NCBI RefSeq assembly: GCF_003473485.1
Contig: NC_053044.1
Location: 818,501 to 882,500, forward strand
DNA from: Medicago truncatula
Taxonomy: Eukaryota > Streptophyta > Magnoliopsida > Fabales > Fabaceae
Reading direction: 5' to 3'
Length of the DNA: 64,000 bases
Within the stretch, counting starts at the first letter, position 1. Each line of letters begins with the position of its first letter. The notes beneath the pieces are model-generated. The model had not been told where the DNA came from and made no database searches. It worked only from the letters and a program-made list of their open reading frames with translations. The position numbers and the translations under genes were made by a program. Of this stretch, positions 1 through 11,033 are shown piece after piece.

Positions 1-25
1 ACTTCTCTTCCTCTTTCTTAGGCGC

Positions 26-346
26 CATGCTATGGCTCTGGAAGCAGAGTTTTGTGCATGTATGTTGGCCATTGAACGGGAATCCACTTTGAACCTTCAC
101 AATATCTGTATTGAAACTGACTCCCTTGTTGTAGTTAAAGCCTTCAAAATGCAAGAAGGGGTGCCATTGAAAATGTTGGTGCGCTGGCACAACTGTATGT
201 ACATCTAGCTCTCAGATCAGTAGCACTTGTACGCTTGTTCTCAGAGAAGGGAACTTGGTAGCAGATGCCTTAGCCAAGAATGGCCAAAGCCTTGCCATGT
301 TCTCCTCTCAATGGTGGGATTCCACACCTGCTTTTGTTTCTTCTTG
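26..346 (+). pseudogene. Retroelement RNase H-like (RVT_3 type) fragment
   Basis: The plus frame from base 26 reads HAMALEAEFCACMLAIE, then CIETDSLVVVKAF, which is the pattern of the RNase H-like domain found at the end of plant non-LTR polyproteins and related host genes. A stop follows near base 206. The frame is then lost and resumes as LREGNLVADALAKNG near 240-285. The fragment has no start and carries at least one stop and one frameshift, so it is a relic. It runs off the left edge of the window, and a fold-back element abuts its 3' end. Confidence 0.7.
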
Positions 347-347
347 G

Positions 348-658
348 CTTAATTGCATTTTTGGACCCCTATCTTTTCAAAAGTTGCGGTTATGGACCCC
401 TAACTAATTTAAATACAAAACAGCCCCCTATGTTTTGATTCTTTGGCAGTTTTGGACCCCCAGTCCATTGTTGACTCGGTCAACGCTGACGTGGCACCCT
501 AAGTGAGGTGCCACGTGTCAATTTTTAAAAATTTTTTTTGCCTTGAGAGTCCAAAACTGTCAAAGAATCAAAACATAATGGGCTGTTTTGTATTTAAATT
601 AGTTAGGGGTCCATAACCGCAACTTTTGGAAAAATAGGGATCCAAAAGTGCAATTAAG
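348..658. repeat. Fold-back MITE with arms of about 118 bp
   Basis: The left arm begins CTTAATTGCATTTTTGGACC and the right end is its near-perfect reverse complement. The arms carry repeated 'GGACCCCTA' and 'CAAAACAGCCC' blocks. The short spacer holds a second palindrome (TGACGTGGCACC ... GGTGCCACGTGTCA). TTAA stands at both ends (349-352 and 654-657) and may be the target duplication or part of the arms. There is no coding capacity. The element at 4593-4878 is a diverged relative. Confidence 0.8.
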
Positions 659-659
659 T

Positions 660-2110
660 CTTTCTTCTTTTATGCATACAGATTCATTAAGTTTACCTTT
701 CACAAGGATAAACATGATCTAATTGTTGGATCTAATTGTTGCAAGAGGTTCAGGCTCCTCCTAACTATCCTTTTATTCAATTTCCTAGCTTTATAAAAAA
801 ATAGTATGATATTTCTTTTAATTTTAATAATTTTTTTCAATAAATATAAATCAAAATTATATCAATGTTAAACAAAAACATAATGTTAATGAGTTAAACA
901 CGTTAACACGGTAGAAAAGACAGGCACGACTTATAATACATAAACCCATAAATCGCTAAACACACAACATTCAAAATTGATTAATTTTTTATTCAATTTT
1001 AAAATCCTCTTCCAATACAATTTTCTAGTTACCAATGCCCTCCGCTTCCAAAAAAAAAAAAAAACCTTAAAAAATATGAGGATTTTGTATTATGAAATAA
1101 AGTGAACCTCCTAAAATCATCTCCTTCCAAAACTCTCCTTTCATTCCACTCGATCCTTCCTTTTTACCAAAGTTCTCCTCTCTCTTCCCCTCTAAACCTG
1201 CAAACAAAGTCATATTAAAGTAGATGAATATGATCAATCAAGACAAATAAAAGAAAGACAAAATTACTCGAAAGGTCTTTTATCTTATTTATTTCTAACA
1301 CTTCAGTGCTTTATCTTTCAAAACAGGCACAAATAAATTCTTTTTTTTAAATTAAAAAAAAAAACATTGAGTTGTCACACCACGTATGATAATCCTAATT
1401 TTTTTAAATTTTTGAATTGAAAAAATAAAACCCAGAAAATAAAGAACATCTTCACCATCTTTATAATCAACTCCATTTAAGTAAACTAAAAAAACCTGAC
1501 AAAAAAAAAACATAGAAAAGCCAACTTCTTTTGCATATGTTCACTGTCTTCTTCATCGTCATCTTTAAATTGACAAAAACCTTAAAATCAAAATCTTAAA
1601 TCTCCAAACTGCACAGTCTACGAAACAAAAGCCATAGTGAACCTGTAGCAGTGCCCAATGGCAGTTCTTGAGTTAATTTGTTTGTTGGGGTGCCAAACTT
1701 TTATGGAATATATATTAAAGGGAATTTTTACGGTACACCCGCAAATTAAGGTGTACCGGTACTCCTACTTCAAAAATCTTTAAATTAACTATTATTTTTA
1801 TGGAATAAAGAGCTATTTGTTGATATTTATATTTTATGAAATGTTATTTCATAAGAAAAAACATCATTTCATTGTTTATAAAAATCATATTAATTTTTTT
1901 TACATTTTATTGTAAAAATAATCAAAATTCTCTACTATGATTACTAAAAATTCAGAAAAGTTAAATTTTATTTCGTCGACGTTTTTGGTAAATGATATTT
2001 AATTATTATAATTATAGGTGATATAAAATATTTTTTCTCTTCAAAAAATAACACATTATTTTTTTATGTATCATAGAATTTGTTTATATTAAATTGTTTC
2101 AAATATTATC
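660..2110. other. AT-rich intergenic stretch
   Basis: I see no gene, only homopolymer runs and AT-rich sequence. A short palindrome lies at about 1731-1762 (GGTACACCC ... AAGGTGTACC) and looks like the end of a small inverted-repeat element, but no partner end was found. Confidence 0.5.
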
Positions 2111-2114
2111 AATA

Positions 2115-2190
2115 ATTAATAACTGGTTAAGTGGTATAGAATGTCCTTAAAGGAGCAAGAGGATGTGGGTTCGAATCCTCTTAAAAATGT
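2115..2190 (+). repeat. tRNA-derived SINE-like sequence
   Basis: A box-A-like motif (TGGTTAAGTGGT, near 2124) and a box-B-like motif (GGTTCGAATCC, 2168-2178) are spaced as in a tRNA-derived pol III promoter. The flanks do not form an acceptor stem, so a functional tRNA gene is unlikely. A degenerate SINE head fits better. Confidence 0.35.
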
Positions 2191-2447
2191 TAAAAAGGAG
2201 ACATGTAGATGTTAAACCGGCAACCTAGAGCAACTTATGGTACCCTCTTAGCACAGTAGTAGCTCAATTCTGGTTGTTATATTACACTATATAAGGAAAA
2301 TTTGGTGGATGTCATGGCACCCCCAAAGAGATAAAAATAAATTTTGAGTACAGAACAATGTATAATAATATGCAATCCTTTTATTTATTTTTTATGTATG
2401 TTTTTTTCTCATTCATACATGAAGGTTGCATGCCAATATTCCAAAAC

Positions 2448-2915
2448 TCAATTCGCAATTGGAGGTGCAGGTGGAATAAATTTAGCACATTCGCAGAGGT
2501 GCTGCTCATTACAGGTTGGAATATAATATGCTCCATCATTCTTAGGTTTACTATCACAACAATGCCCACATTCAGTTAATCCTGTACAAGATTTTGGACA
2601 ACCTGCATCACCATACGTATCTGTCTGAGAGGATGTGACGAAACTACTGATTTCATTTGCTTCAGATTTAATCCACATAGCTGCATACGTAAACAATTGA
2701 TGAATATGAGATTTGATAACAATGTTTTATACAACAACCAACACGTGAAGCTAAGATTTGAAGTTTAAATTGATTGAAGTAAAAAAACAAATCACAAGAT
2801 GATGCATATGTGTAGAAAATTAGCTCAAAAATTTAAGTAGACCTGATGCAATGAAGAAGAAGAAGAAAGCGACCAAAAATGCCAACTTGAGATTAAAATT
2901 CCTTGAGATATCCAT
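2448..2915 (-). CDS. Small secreted cysteine-rich peptide, two exons
   Basis: Exon 1 (2843-2915) encodes MDISRNFNLK followed by a strongly hydrophobic stretch (LAFLVAFFFFFIAS), a clear signal peptide. A phase-1 intron (2681-2842, GT..AG) joins to exon 2 (2448-2680), giving about 101 residues. The mature part has eight Cys spaced C-x3-C-x5-C-x2-C-C-x14-C-x5-C-x-C, then a Pro-rich tail ending PPAPPIAN. The layout of signal exon plus Cys-rich exon is common among legume secreted peptides. I do not recognise the family. The Cys order is not that of NCRs or defensins; a loose likeness to potato-inhibitor-II modules (CxxCC, YY) is too weak to name it. The start is the only ATG directly before the signal sequence. 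Confidence 0.65.
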
Positions 2916-3299
2916 CTTGAGTTCGGATATAGATAATTTGTTCATTTTTAGAGTGGTTTACGTGTGTGTAAGCAGGCTAGACCTTAGGGTGTGCAAACTG
3001 CTCAATGGAGTTGGGCCTCCCCATGATATGAGCCTCGAAAAAATTATAGGTCAGTCGTACTACTAAGTACTATCCCATTACTCCCACGTTTCCACTTTCC
3101 TTTTCGGTTGTCTTGTTTTAGGCCTTTAGAATTGGGTCCTCTTACTTTTTGTGTTAGATGAGTGTTTTTTTGGGTTGGTGGTTTGAGGTTCCTCATGTAT
3201 ATGGTGGTGATTTTTACCTTTGGGTGTACAACATATATATGACACCTTGTATTTATTGTTTAAAAAATTTAAATAGAAGATTGTTCTTTATAAAAAATA

Positions 3300-3558
3300 C
3301 TCCGTCCGTTTCAAAATGAGTGTCCCTTTAACCAAAAAAATTTGTTTCAAAATTAATGTCACTTTACATTTCCAATACAACTTTAATTTTTTTCTTCAAA
3401 CTTTTCTCTCACACAATTTCCAATGCAACTTTAATTTTGACTTTTTCTTATAAAGTAAGGGCAGTTTAGTAAAAGCGTTATATTCAATGATTATTTCATT
3501 ACATTTCTTAATATGTGTGTCAAAGCCTAAAACAACACTAATTTTAAAACGGAGGGAG
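3300..3558. repeat. Stowaway-like MITE
   Basis: The ends read CTCCGTCCGTTTCAAAAT and, at the other side, the matching complement TTTTAAAACGGAGGGAG. TA dinucleotides (3298-3299 and 3559-3560) flank it, as expected for Tc1/mariner-derived Stowaway elements. There is no ORF of interest. Confidence 0.8.
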
Positions 3559-3778
3559 TACATTTTTATTTTATTACGAGTTTCTTTTCACATACAGAGC
3601 CAAGCCTCCAACTTCATAGAAACAGCCCTGTATATAAGGGTCAAACACGTATACCTTGAAAATACAAGTTTTTTTTTCTTTTTTACGGAGTCTTGGAAAT
3701 ATAAATTTTTTAGGAAACACAAGTTTTCTTTTTTGACCAAATATCTTGGAAATACAAGTTAAAAACTTAAAATAAATA

Positions 3779-4049
3779 CTCCCTCCGTTCCTTTTTAAGT
3801 GTCACTTTTGGAGAAAATTTATGTTTCTATTTAACTGTCACTTTCAAAGTTCAATGCAACATTAAATGTTGTTTTACCAATATTGTCCTTAGTTATTTAT
3901 TGCGGAGAGAGAATTATATGAACTGGGATATTAAATGAATAAGGTCATTATAGTAAAAGTATAGCTTATTGCATCAAAAGTAGTATCAATTGTTGATTGT
4001 CTTGGTTTGTGTAAAATATCAAAATGTGATCATTAAAAAGGAACGGAGG
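3779..4049. repeat. Second Stowaway-like MITE
   Basis: The left end is CTCCCTCCGTTCCTTTTTAA and the right end is AAAAAGGAACGGAGG followed by TA. It lies only about 220 bp from the first element. The termini are related but the interiors differ, so these are probably two independent insertions. Confidence 0.75.
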
Positions 4050-4592
4050 TATACTATAGTTTTAAAAACTAGCTCGGTGATCAAATTGGTAAGGCTATTG
4101 AGTCACTGAATTATTGGTCGAATCATTGAGTAGATGGTCGAACTGCTTGACTGAATCAAATTGAATCGAATGACTCGTTTGCATAACTCGGTCTTTAAAA
4201 ATATTATCTATATTGAATTGCACAAAACCACATAATTCAATTCTTTTTTTTGGTTTTCTCTTTAGTTATGAAGTAAATAGGGACACATAATTCAATATTT
4301 AAAAATAAACACTTATAAAATGTCACAAGTAATTTACTTAAAAATTCGTAAATAAATATAACCAACTTACAATTAGCTTTATTTTTATGATATTGACATT
4401 ATTTACGAATATATTTTGTTTTAAATATATTAATAAAATATTCAATAATAATGTAATTTCAAAGAATGATATTGTACATGTAATATTGTATACTAATATA
4501 TAACAGGCGGTCGTATGCTCTTTTTACCGCACTAACGTGTGTGTATATTTCATTATGTTTGTTTGTATAATTTTAGTTACAATTTTTAAAAG

Positions 4593-4878
4593 ACTTAATA
4601 GCAGTTTTCGCCCCCTTAAGAAAAAAATTATAAAACCGTCCCCTATGTTTTGCAATTGTATCAATTTTGGCCCCAAGGCCAATTTTTGGTAAAAAAAAAA
4701 AAAGAATTACACATGGCACCTATCTTAGGGTGCCACGTCAGCGTAGATCAAGTCGAAATTGACATTGAGGGCCAAAAGTGTCACAGATGCAAAACTTATG
4801 GGGCGGTTTGTAGTTTTTTTTTCTTAGAGGTCAGAATCGCAACTTTAGAAAAGTTAGGGGGCTAAAACTATTGTTAAG
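4593..4878. repeat. Diverged fold-back MITE related to 348-658
   Basis: The left arm (CTTAATAGCAGTTTTCGCCC) is mirrored by the right end (GGGGGCTAAAACTATTGTTAAG). The internal 'GGGTGCCACGTCAGCG' block matches the core of the element at 348-658. The A-rich runs and mismatches show it is an older copy. Confidence 0.7.
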
Positions 4879-4879
4879 C

Positions 4880-5910
4880 GTTTTTAAAAAATTAAAATAC
4901 TATTGAAAATTATTCATAAATCGATTTATCTACAAATATAATCCAGATATATATTTCATTGTATTTACTCTATCATTGACTACTAATAAATCAGAAGGCA
5001 CAATTATAATCCACAAATATGATGCCGGAGATTATTATAAAGTCTGGGCAAAAAAAAATTGCAACACATTAATAGGTGTTTACATAAGAAATTACAAAAT
5101 AATCAAAAAATATAAAGAAATTACGCAATTTATAGGAATTTATATAAGAAATTTACATAAGAAATTGCAAAAAAATTGGGCCAAAGCCCGGGTGCGTGCC
5201 CGGAGATATGGGGCGGTTTCACCGCCACTGTGATGGACTATTCATAAAAACAAACAAGGATTTTATTAATAATTGTAGTAGTTATCACGCTCCTCATAGA
5301 TCAACAGTGTTTACCAATTCTCAAAAGCAATTCTATTTTGTTGTTGATAATAACTCAAACCCAATTCTCAAACAAACACTAACACTCATCAATCATAACC
5401 TACTAAACATAAACAACTAAGTGTGAATCCAAAAACATGTAGGCCACTTCATATCTACAAGATAATAGACAAGATACTTATAGCAAAACTAAATGAGCTC
5501 ATCCAAGTCCGGAGGGTGATCAACAAAAAATATATAACGACCAAATTTAATTTGAGAACATCAAGATTAAAACCTACCAATATAAAACTAAAGAATCCAC
5601 TCCATTTTATTTGAATTTCTACATTGTTTTATTGAAAGAACCAGCTGAAGAATACATCAAGATAAACAAAGATTTTAGAAAATCAACCCACAAACCATGT
5701 AGTATGATTGTGAACCAATAAATCCAACTAACAAATGAATGAAACACAAACATAGAAATTTCTCAATCAGAAGAATCCATCAATTGTTAATTAACTACGA
5801 AGGCACTGGTAATCAAAACAAGAATATAAAATAAATAACATAAATGAAAATTAAAATATAAATTGCAGTTAAATCCTATGATCAAGTGACATAGCCAAAG
5901 CCAACATCTC
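4880..5910. other. AT-rich intergenic stretch
   Basis: No supported gene. The open frames here are short and of low complexity. The right end may include the 3' flank of the F-box-associated gene that ends at 5915. Confidence 0.4.
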
Positions 5911-5914
5911 AATA

Positions 5915-6820
5915 TCAAGAACAAGTTGTTATCAAACTCTCAACATAGACGGTTGGAACCATCCTCTTTTCGATGTTTTTAATATTCAAAAGTTTAAAAG
6001 TATCCCTTTTAGAATCATAAACAACCAACTTCGGTTTCGATATATATTTAGCTCTAGACACCAGCAGCACTTGTTCATCTTCGTAAATGTATGTTGCCTT
6101 GTTACAGGGATACAAACCAAGATCTTCAGCATTGGCGAAAGGAATAGTGAATAATTTACTCCAAGATTCCTCTTTACCATACTCCTTCATAATCCAAACA
6201 TCTATAAACAACTCACCGTGAGCAAAGATGCACAAGCAATCCCTCAACACTCCTAATGTCAAGCACACCACATTTAGGTCTCCATAATCAGGTTGAAAAA
6301 TCTCTTGATAAGACTCATTAGCCAAATTAAGTGAAACAACAAAAAACAAAGAATTAAATTCGCTTCCATCCTTAGACGTAACCCAATTAATAGCGCCGCT
6401 TACGAATGTCCCCGAAGATTCACCAACAGGAACACCAGAAGCACAAGGAAACATTTTAATCCTTCTCCAACAATTGGTACCTAGAGTATGAACCACCACT
6501 TTAGTTTTCTTGAAAACCTCCTCCTCCTCTTCCTCCTCATCATCATCACTATCAGTACTATCACTCTCACCGTCATAGAAATAAGCAGCAACCACCTTAT
6601 AGTTATCACTTAAATGATCATAACCAAATCCATAATTTCGAACAAAGTCTAATAAAATGCGTGATATCTTAAATTTTCCAAAGGAAGGGTTCCAAAAAAC
6701 CACGTAATGCTGAATTAGAACACAGATAATGCCATGACAAGAACCAACAGCTTTAAAATATCCAACGTTCAGAATGGGAGGATACCTAACCTTTGTCTGC
6801 ATGATGTTAGCGTTGAACAC
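5915..6820 (-). pseudogene. F-box-associated (FBA) protein lacking its F-box
   Basis: The 301-residue frame has the C-terminal FBA features of legume F-box proteins: VGSCHGIICV, FWNPSFGKFK, NYGFGYDHLSDNYKVV, HTLGTNCWRRI, FVSGAINWV, LGVLRDCLCI and VWIMKEYG. These align in order with the intact gene at 18421-19659. The family normally starts with a roughly 45-residue F-box. Here the same frame continues upstream for about 20 codons to a TAA, and the region further upstream (6874-7056) encodes an unrelated Ser/Thr-rich segment. The F-box that would dock to SKP1 is therefore missing. An acidic Asp/Glu run interrupts the FBA domain near residue 90. It may be a decayed gene or a translated FBA-only protein from the Met at 6820. 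Confidence 0.65.
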
Positions 6821-7129
6821 AGCGTTGAAAACGGAGGAAATCGGTGAACCCCAACATCGACCTTAAGCCCCATTCATTGAGTGTACGAGGAGGTGGTGGC
6901 GGCTCTGTTGAGGACAGGTGAGTGACATCTGAAGGTGCTTCTTAGGGCTTCCGTGGTGGTTGTTGATAGCAGCTCCATGTTGGTGGTTGTTTCATCCATC
7001 AATGACAGAGAAGAAGCGTCGGAGTTTTGGCCGCTACCTGAAGCCACCATGATCAAAGTTTGTTTCTTTCTCTGTCTCAGGTCTGAACCCTAATGGAAAT
7101 TGGAATTGTTAATCTTCATTTCTATATAA

Positions 7130-7200
7130 AAAAAAACATTTTTTTTATGGTGGCCGGGTTCAAACCTGGACCTTGCATGTAAATTTGTCCTTAATAAATA
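7130..7200 (-). repeat. SINE fragment
   Basis: On the minus strand a box-B-like motif (AGGTTTGAACCCGG) follows 'CATGCAAGGTCC' and precedes an A-rich end. This resembles the 3' half of the SINE family at 46947-47030. Confidence 0.45.
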
Positions 7201-7214
7201 AGCATATAAATTTC

Positions 7215-7350
7215 TTTTTTTTTTTTTTTTGGTCAAGTAGCCTAGCAGCTAGAATTCACCTCTTTCAAAGAGAATAAGTGGGTGTCCGGGGTTCGAATCC
7301 CGGCCCCCGCATATAACAATGCATGTCTCTATCAGCTGAGCTATGCTCGT
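7215..7350 (-). repeat. tRNA-derived SINE
   Basis: Read on the minus strand the element has box A (TAGCTCAGCTGATAG, 7329-7343), 'ACATGCATTGTTATATGC', and box B (GGGATTCGAACCCC, about 7287-7300). It ends GCTACTTGACC followed by a long A tract (T tract on the plus strand). Both pol III boxes and the tail are intact. Confidence 0.8.
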
Positions 7351-8349
7351 AGTATTTAATCGCTTTTTTTCATTTTTATTATTGAACTGACCCATTCAAA
7401 ATTTAGGTCAAGCAATAAGCTTTATTTTTTGGAATAAAAGTTTTTTTTTGTTTTACTCAAATTTTTACTAAAATTGTAAACTTGGTTTTATAAGAACGAG
7501 TTATGTCCAATTTCAATACGATATTGGAGCTTTATTCAATATCCATTGATCAAACTGCTATCAGGTTTCTGTATCGGACTCTCGACCATTTTAAATCAAG
7601 GCACATAGTTGAATAGTGATGGGCGTGAGAGGTGTTCTAAAGAGTCTCACATCACATATCAAAGATGGTATGAATGTGTGTTTATAAGTGGAGGCAATAT
7701 TCACCTTACAAACCGATTTTGTGTGATTATATTTGATCCAGCCACAATTTCTAAAAATGCATATTGGTGATAGATTTCAAAACATTTGGTTCCTTAGACA
7801 ACTAATTAAGCATAGTAGATTTTAAAACTCAAGAAGAGGATTGTCATCCGCCTTCTCTAATAGATATAATAATTAAATGCAATTTTGATCCCTATATTTC
7901 AACAAATCTATAATTTTAATCTTATTTTTAATTTCGCAAGTTTAGTACTCTATTTTTAAAATTTAGACCTGTAGTCCATCCATCAACGTGACTCTTATTT
8001 TTATTAAGTAGCAAATAGTTGCATGATGTGGCATTTAAAGTATACTTAAGCGGGAGCCATATCACAATTTAAAGGGTGATTAGAGAAAAATAGAGAGAAT
8101 AAAGAGAGAAGAAAAGATAGAAGAAAAAGGAAGAACAAAGTGAAAAAAAAGGGAAGAGCAAAGCTAGGATTCAAGAGGGGAGTGAGGATTTTGGTGAAGT
8201 AGCTTGAGCTTAAAGAGAATTGAGGTTAATGATTTCAAAAGTTTAATCCGAACACGCTTAAATTTGTTACGCTCTGATCCGATCCAATAAAGTATCCGGA
8301 AGGTTCCAGATATATCCACACGAAAACAAACACCATTTGTTTTAGAGTT
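7351..8349. other. Intergenic sequence with one half of a fold-back element
   Basis: The segment 7868-8062 (AATGCAATTTTGATCCCTAT ... CATGATGTGGCATTTAAAG) resembles one arm of the family at 348-658 without its partner. Nothing else is recognised. Confidence 0.35.
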
Positions 8350-9000
8350 AATCCCTTTAATCACTCTATTTTTGTTACGATCTCTCCCTATAAAAGGAGA
8401 ACTCCCCTCACCTATTCTTTACACTGAAATTCACAGTTGATGCTTCATGCGCTTTTCCTCTATTCTCTCTTTTTCGACTTGTGTTGACGAGTCCTTCTTC
8501 TTATTCTACTCATTTATGTCCCGTCGATTTCGAGTGGTCTACGTACCATATAGAGTGGTTTAATCGAACGATTGATTAAACCATATTTGAGGGTGTTATT
8601 TCTCGAACGATTACTTACGGTGCAGTACGTAATCGAACAGGTGAACTGGGCTGTTTTATCCTGGAGGCGGCACGGTTGTTAGTCTACCTTGCATAAACTC
8701 TGGCAGTGTCGTGCAACGTCTTACATAAAGCGGTCTGGTCGTGACTCAACCCGGTCCTATCTTCGGTGGTGATTTCGATTTTATTAAAAAGGTACTTTTC
8801 TGAACTCGAAAAACAACAAAAGAGAATGGTATCTTATATGAATACTGACTCAAGGTACGCCACTCCCGCTATTTCAAGCATCAAGAACAAACAAGCTCAC
8901 CGCACTAGTCGCCAATCTACTATTCAGGATAGATCAGAAAATATGGGATGGTGGATACCTGGTAGTTCCTCTAGTATAACTCAACCGTCAAGAGAAATAT
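8350..9000 (+). other. Probable LTR-retrotransposon promoter/leader fragment
   Basis: A pol II promoter-like block (CTCCCTATAAAAGGAGAAC, about 8385-8403) is followed by a GC-richer leader with repeated 'ATCGAACGATT'-type words. This suggests an R/U5 region of a decayed LTR element. A 78-codon frame at 8766-9002 has no recognisable domain. No LTR pair or primer-binding site was found, so the call is tentative. Confidence 0.3.
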
Positions 9001-9318
9001 AATTGTTACACAAAAAAAAAAATATTGCAATTGATATATTAATTATTTGAAAAGAAAGAAGAAATGTAAAATAAAGAGGGGAAGAAATTGAGTTATTATC
9101 ATTCCAGGAGGAAAACTTGACGTTTTGTGTTAAAATTTCCAGTTGGCATATTCATTGGCATCAAAAAATAAACTAAAGTGGAAAATGGATAGAAAGCGAA
9201 CAAATTAAAGTATTTGTTGTTTATTTATTTGGATCATTTTGGCTGAAAAATTTGTATAGTTTCCTTAAAAAAAAAATTGTATAGTTGTCGCTCATTGGTT
9301 CACGCCGCAGAACTAATT

Positions 9319-9322
9319 AATA

Positions 9323-9387
<65 letters not shown>
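9319..9387. repeat. (TA)n microsatellite
   Basis: A near-pure TA run of about 60 bp. A shorter run lies at 9585-9608. Both sit in the stretch upstream of the first NCR gene that has no counterpart upstream of the second. Confidence 0.9.
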
Positions 9388-9396
<9 letters not shown>

Positions 9397-10148
9397 AGAA
9401 TTTTGTTACTTAAAAAAAAAATAGAATTGTAATCTATTCTATATATAAAGAAAACAACTCATTTCAGCTCTTTTCGACTGGTTTTTTTTTTTTCTTCTAA
9501 AAATGCCCTCAATTTTTAATAGAAAGAACACATGTAATAAATAGATAAGAATAAATTTAAATATTAAAAAATGTAACAAACATAATATATATATATATAT
9601 ATATATATGTCTATTTTGTTTTTCCTTTATTATTTAAAAAATGTAAGAAACTAGACGAGTATATTTATGCTTACTTTTTCATTATCCCAATTATACCTTT
9701 AAATAACTTTTTATATAATAAAGATTGTTGTTTGTGTCATTAGAAAAAACAAATTTAGATAATTTTTTTTTGTTATATTTTTTGTGTCATTGAACTAGAT
9801 AATCATGATTAGTTTGGTTTGTTATAGCTTGAAACAACAAACATTTATATTTTTAGTTTTAATCTAAATCAAAATTTCATAAAAAATAAAAACATCGTTC
9901 AAAATTTTCGAACGTTAGCGCAATAAAAAGAGCGGAAAGATGAGCACGTGAATTCCCGTCTTTTCGCTAGTAAATATAATATTAAGAAAAACTTTTTGTG
10001 TAACCACTTTTTTAGTATACTGAAAGGACAAACACAACCTATTGATGTACTTAATGGATATTTTTCAATATTTATAATGTTAAGAAGATGATGAGCTTTA
10101 TAAACTATAAAGTTATAAATACAAATATTACAAACAAAAGAGGGAAAC

Positions 10149-10458
10149 ATGGCTAAAATTGTCTATTTTGTTTATAGTATGATTATCTTTCTTTCCCTAT
10201 TTCTAGTTACAACAAAGGCGGCTGAACGTAAGCTATTTCTAACTATTTAAAAATTTCTTGTTTACTTCATACACGATATAGTATCTCATTTTAGTTACAC
10301 TTTTTTTCTCTTTTTTTATTACAGGGATTTATCGATGTCTTGATCATTCTCATTGTCCAACATTTATGTGCTCCCCTGGTTTGAAACCAAAGTGCATGAA
10401 TCCAAAAGTGTGTAAATGTGTTCCGGTACAGTCGCGGAAATATTATGCGCTCACATGA
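10149..10458 (+). CDS. Nodule-specific cysteine-rich (NCR) peptide
   Basis: Exon 1 (10149-10227) encodes the typical NCR signal peptide (MAKIVYFVYSMIIFLSLFLV, then TTKAAE). A 97-bp phase-1 intron (10228-10324, GTAAGC..TTACAG) leads to exon 2 (10325-10458). The product has 70 residues. The mature peptide has six Cys in the spacing C-x5-C-x4-C-x7-C-x5-C-x-C, with LKPKC between Cys3 and Cys4. NCRs are made in infected nodule cells of IRLC legumes, pass through the secretory pathway to the symbiosome and drive terminal bacteroid differentiation. A paralogue follows 576 bp downstream. The two genes share flanks on both sides, so they form a tandem duplication. Confidence 0.92.
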
Positions 10459-11033
10459 TTCTTCATTTAGTGTCAGAGCCAAGAGAGTACACAAATACTC
10501 TGCTACAACATTTCACAAGGTGTCATTTCGTTAATTTCTTGCCAACCAATAAATTGATTTTTTTTCTTTTTATAATTTCAAGAACTTTTTAGCTATATAT
10601 TTGTACTCTAAAATAATGACAATGAAATGAAATAAGACAGCAACAAATATTATTTAGATTATCTTCTTCTCTTTTTATTTTAGATATATCACCATGAACT
10701 TCAATTCTGGCATATCACATTTTCTTTCCCACCATACCGCTTATTATAATATGTTTAATATTTAATTTTACAAAATAGTTTTGCTACTTCTAAGCCTGTG
10801 ATTATATGTGTGTGTCATAATACTATTACATTTTCGATTTTTCTCATATTTCAATTTATATTTATTTTAGACTTAATTGAACTTTTGGTCCCTTAATTAA
10901 TTTTAAAATTTCGTTTTGGTCATTGGCTGAAACCATCAAAAGGAATAAATGAAAAAATTTATAGTTGTCGCTCATTGGTTCACGTTGCGGAATAAAGTGA
11001 TAAATACATATCTTACAAACAAAGGAGGAAAAT

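Noticed and set aside
2115..2190. Possible functional tRNA gene with A and B boxes
   Set aside because: No acceptor stem or anticodon arm could be formed from the flanks; a SINE head is more likely.
2448..2915. Naming the Cys-rich peptide a potato-type inhibitor II
   Set aside because: Only a CxxCC and a YY are shared; the number and spacing of the other cysteines do not fit.
8766..9002. 78-codon plus-strand frame as a gene
   Set aside because: No recognisable domain; it follows an LTR-like leader and may be a chance frame or a gag remnant.
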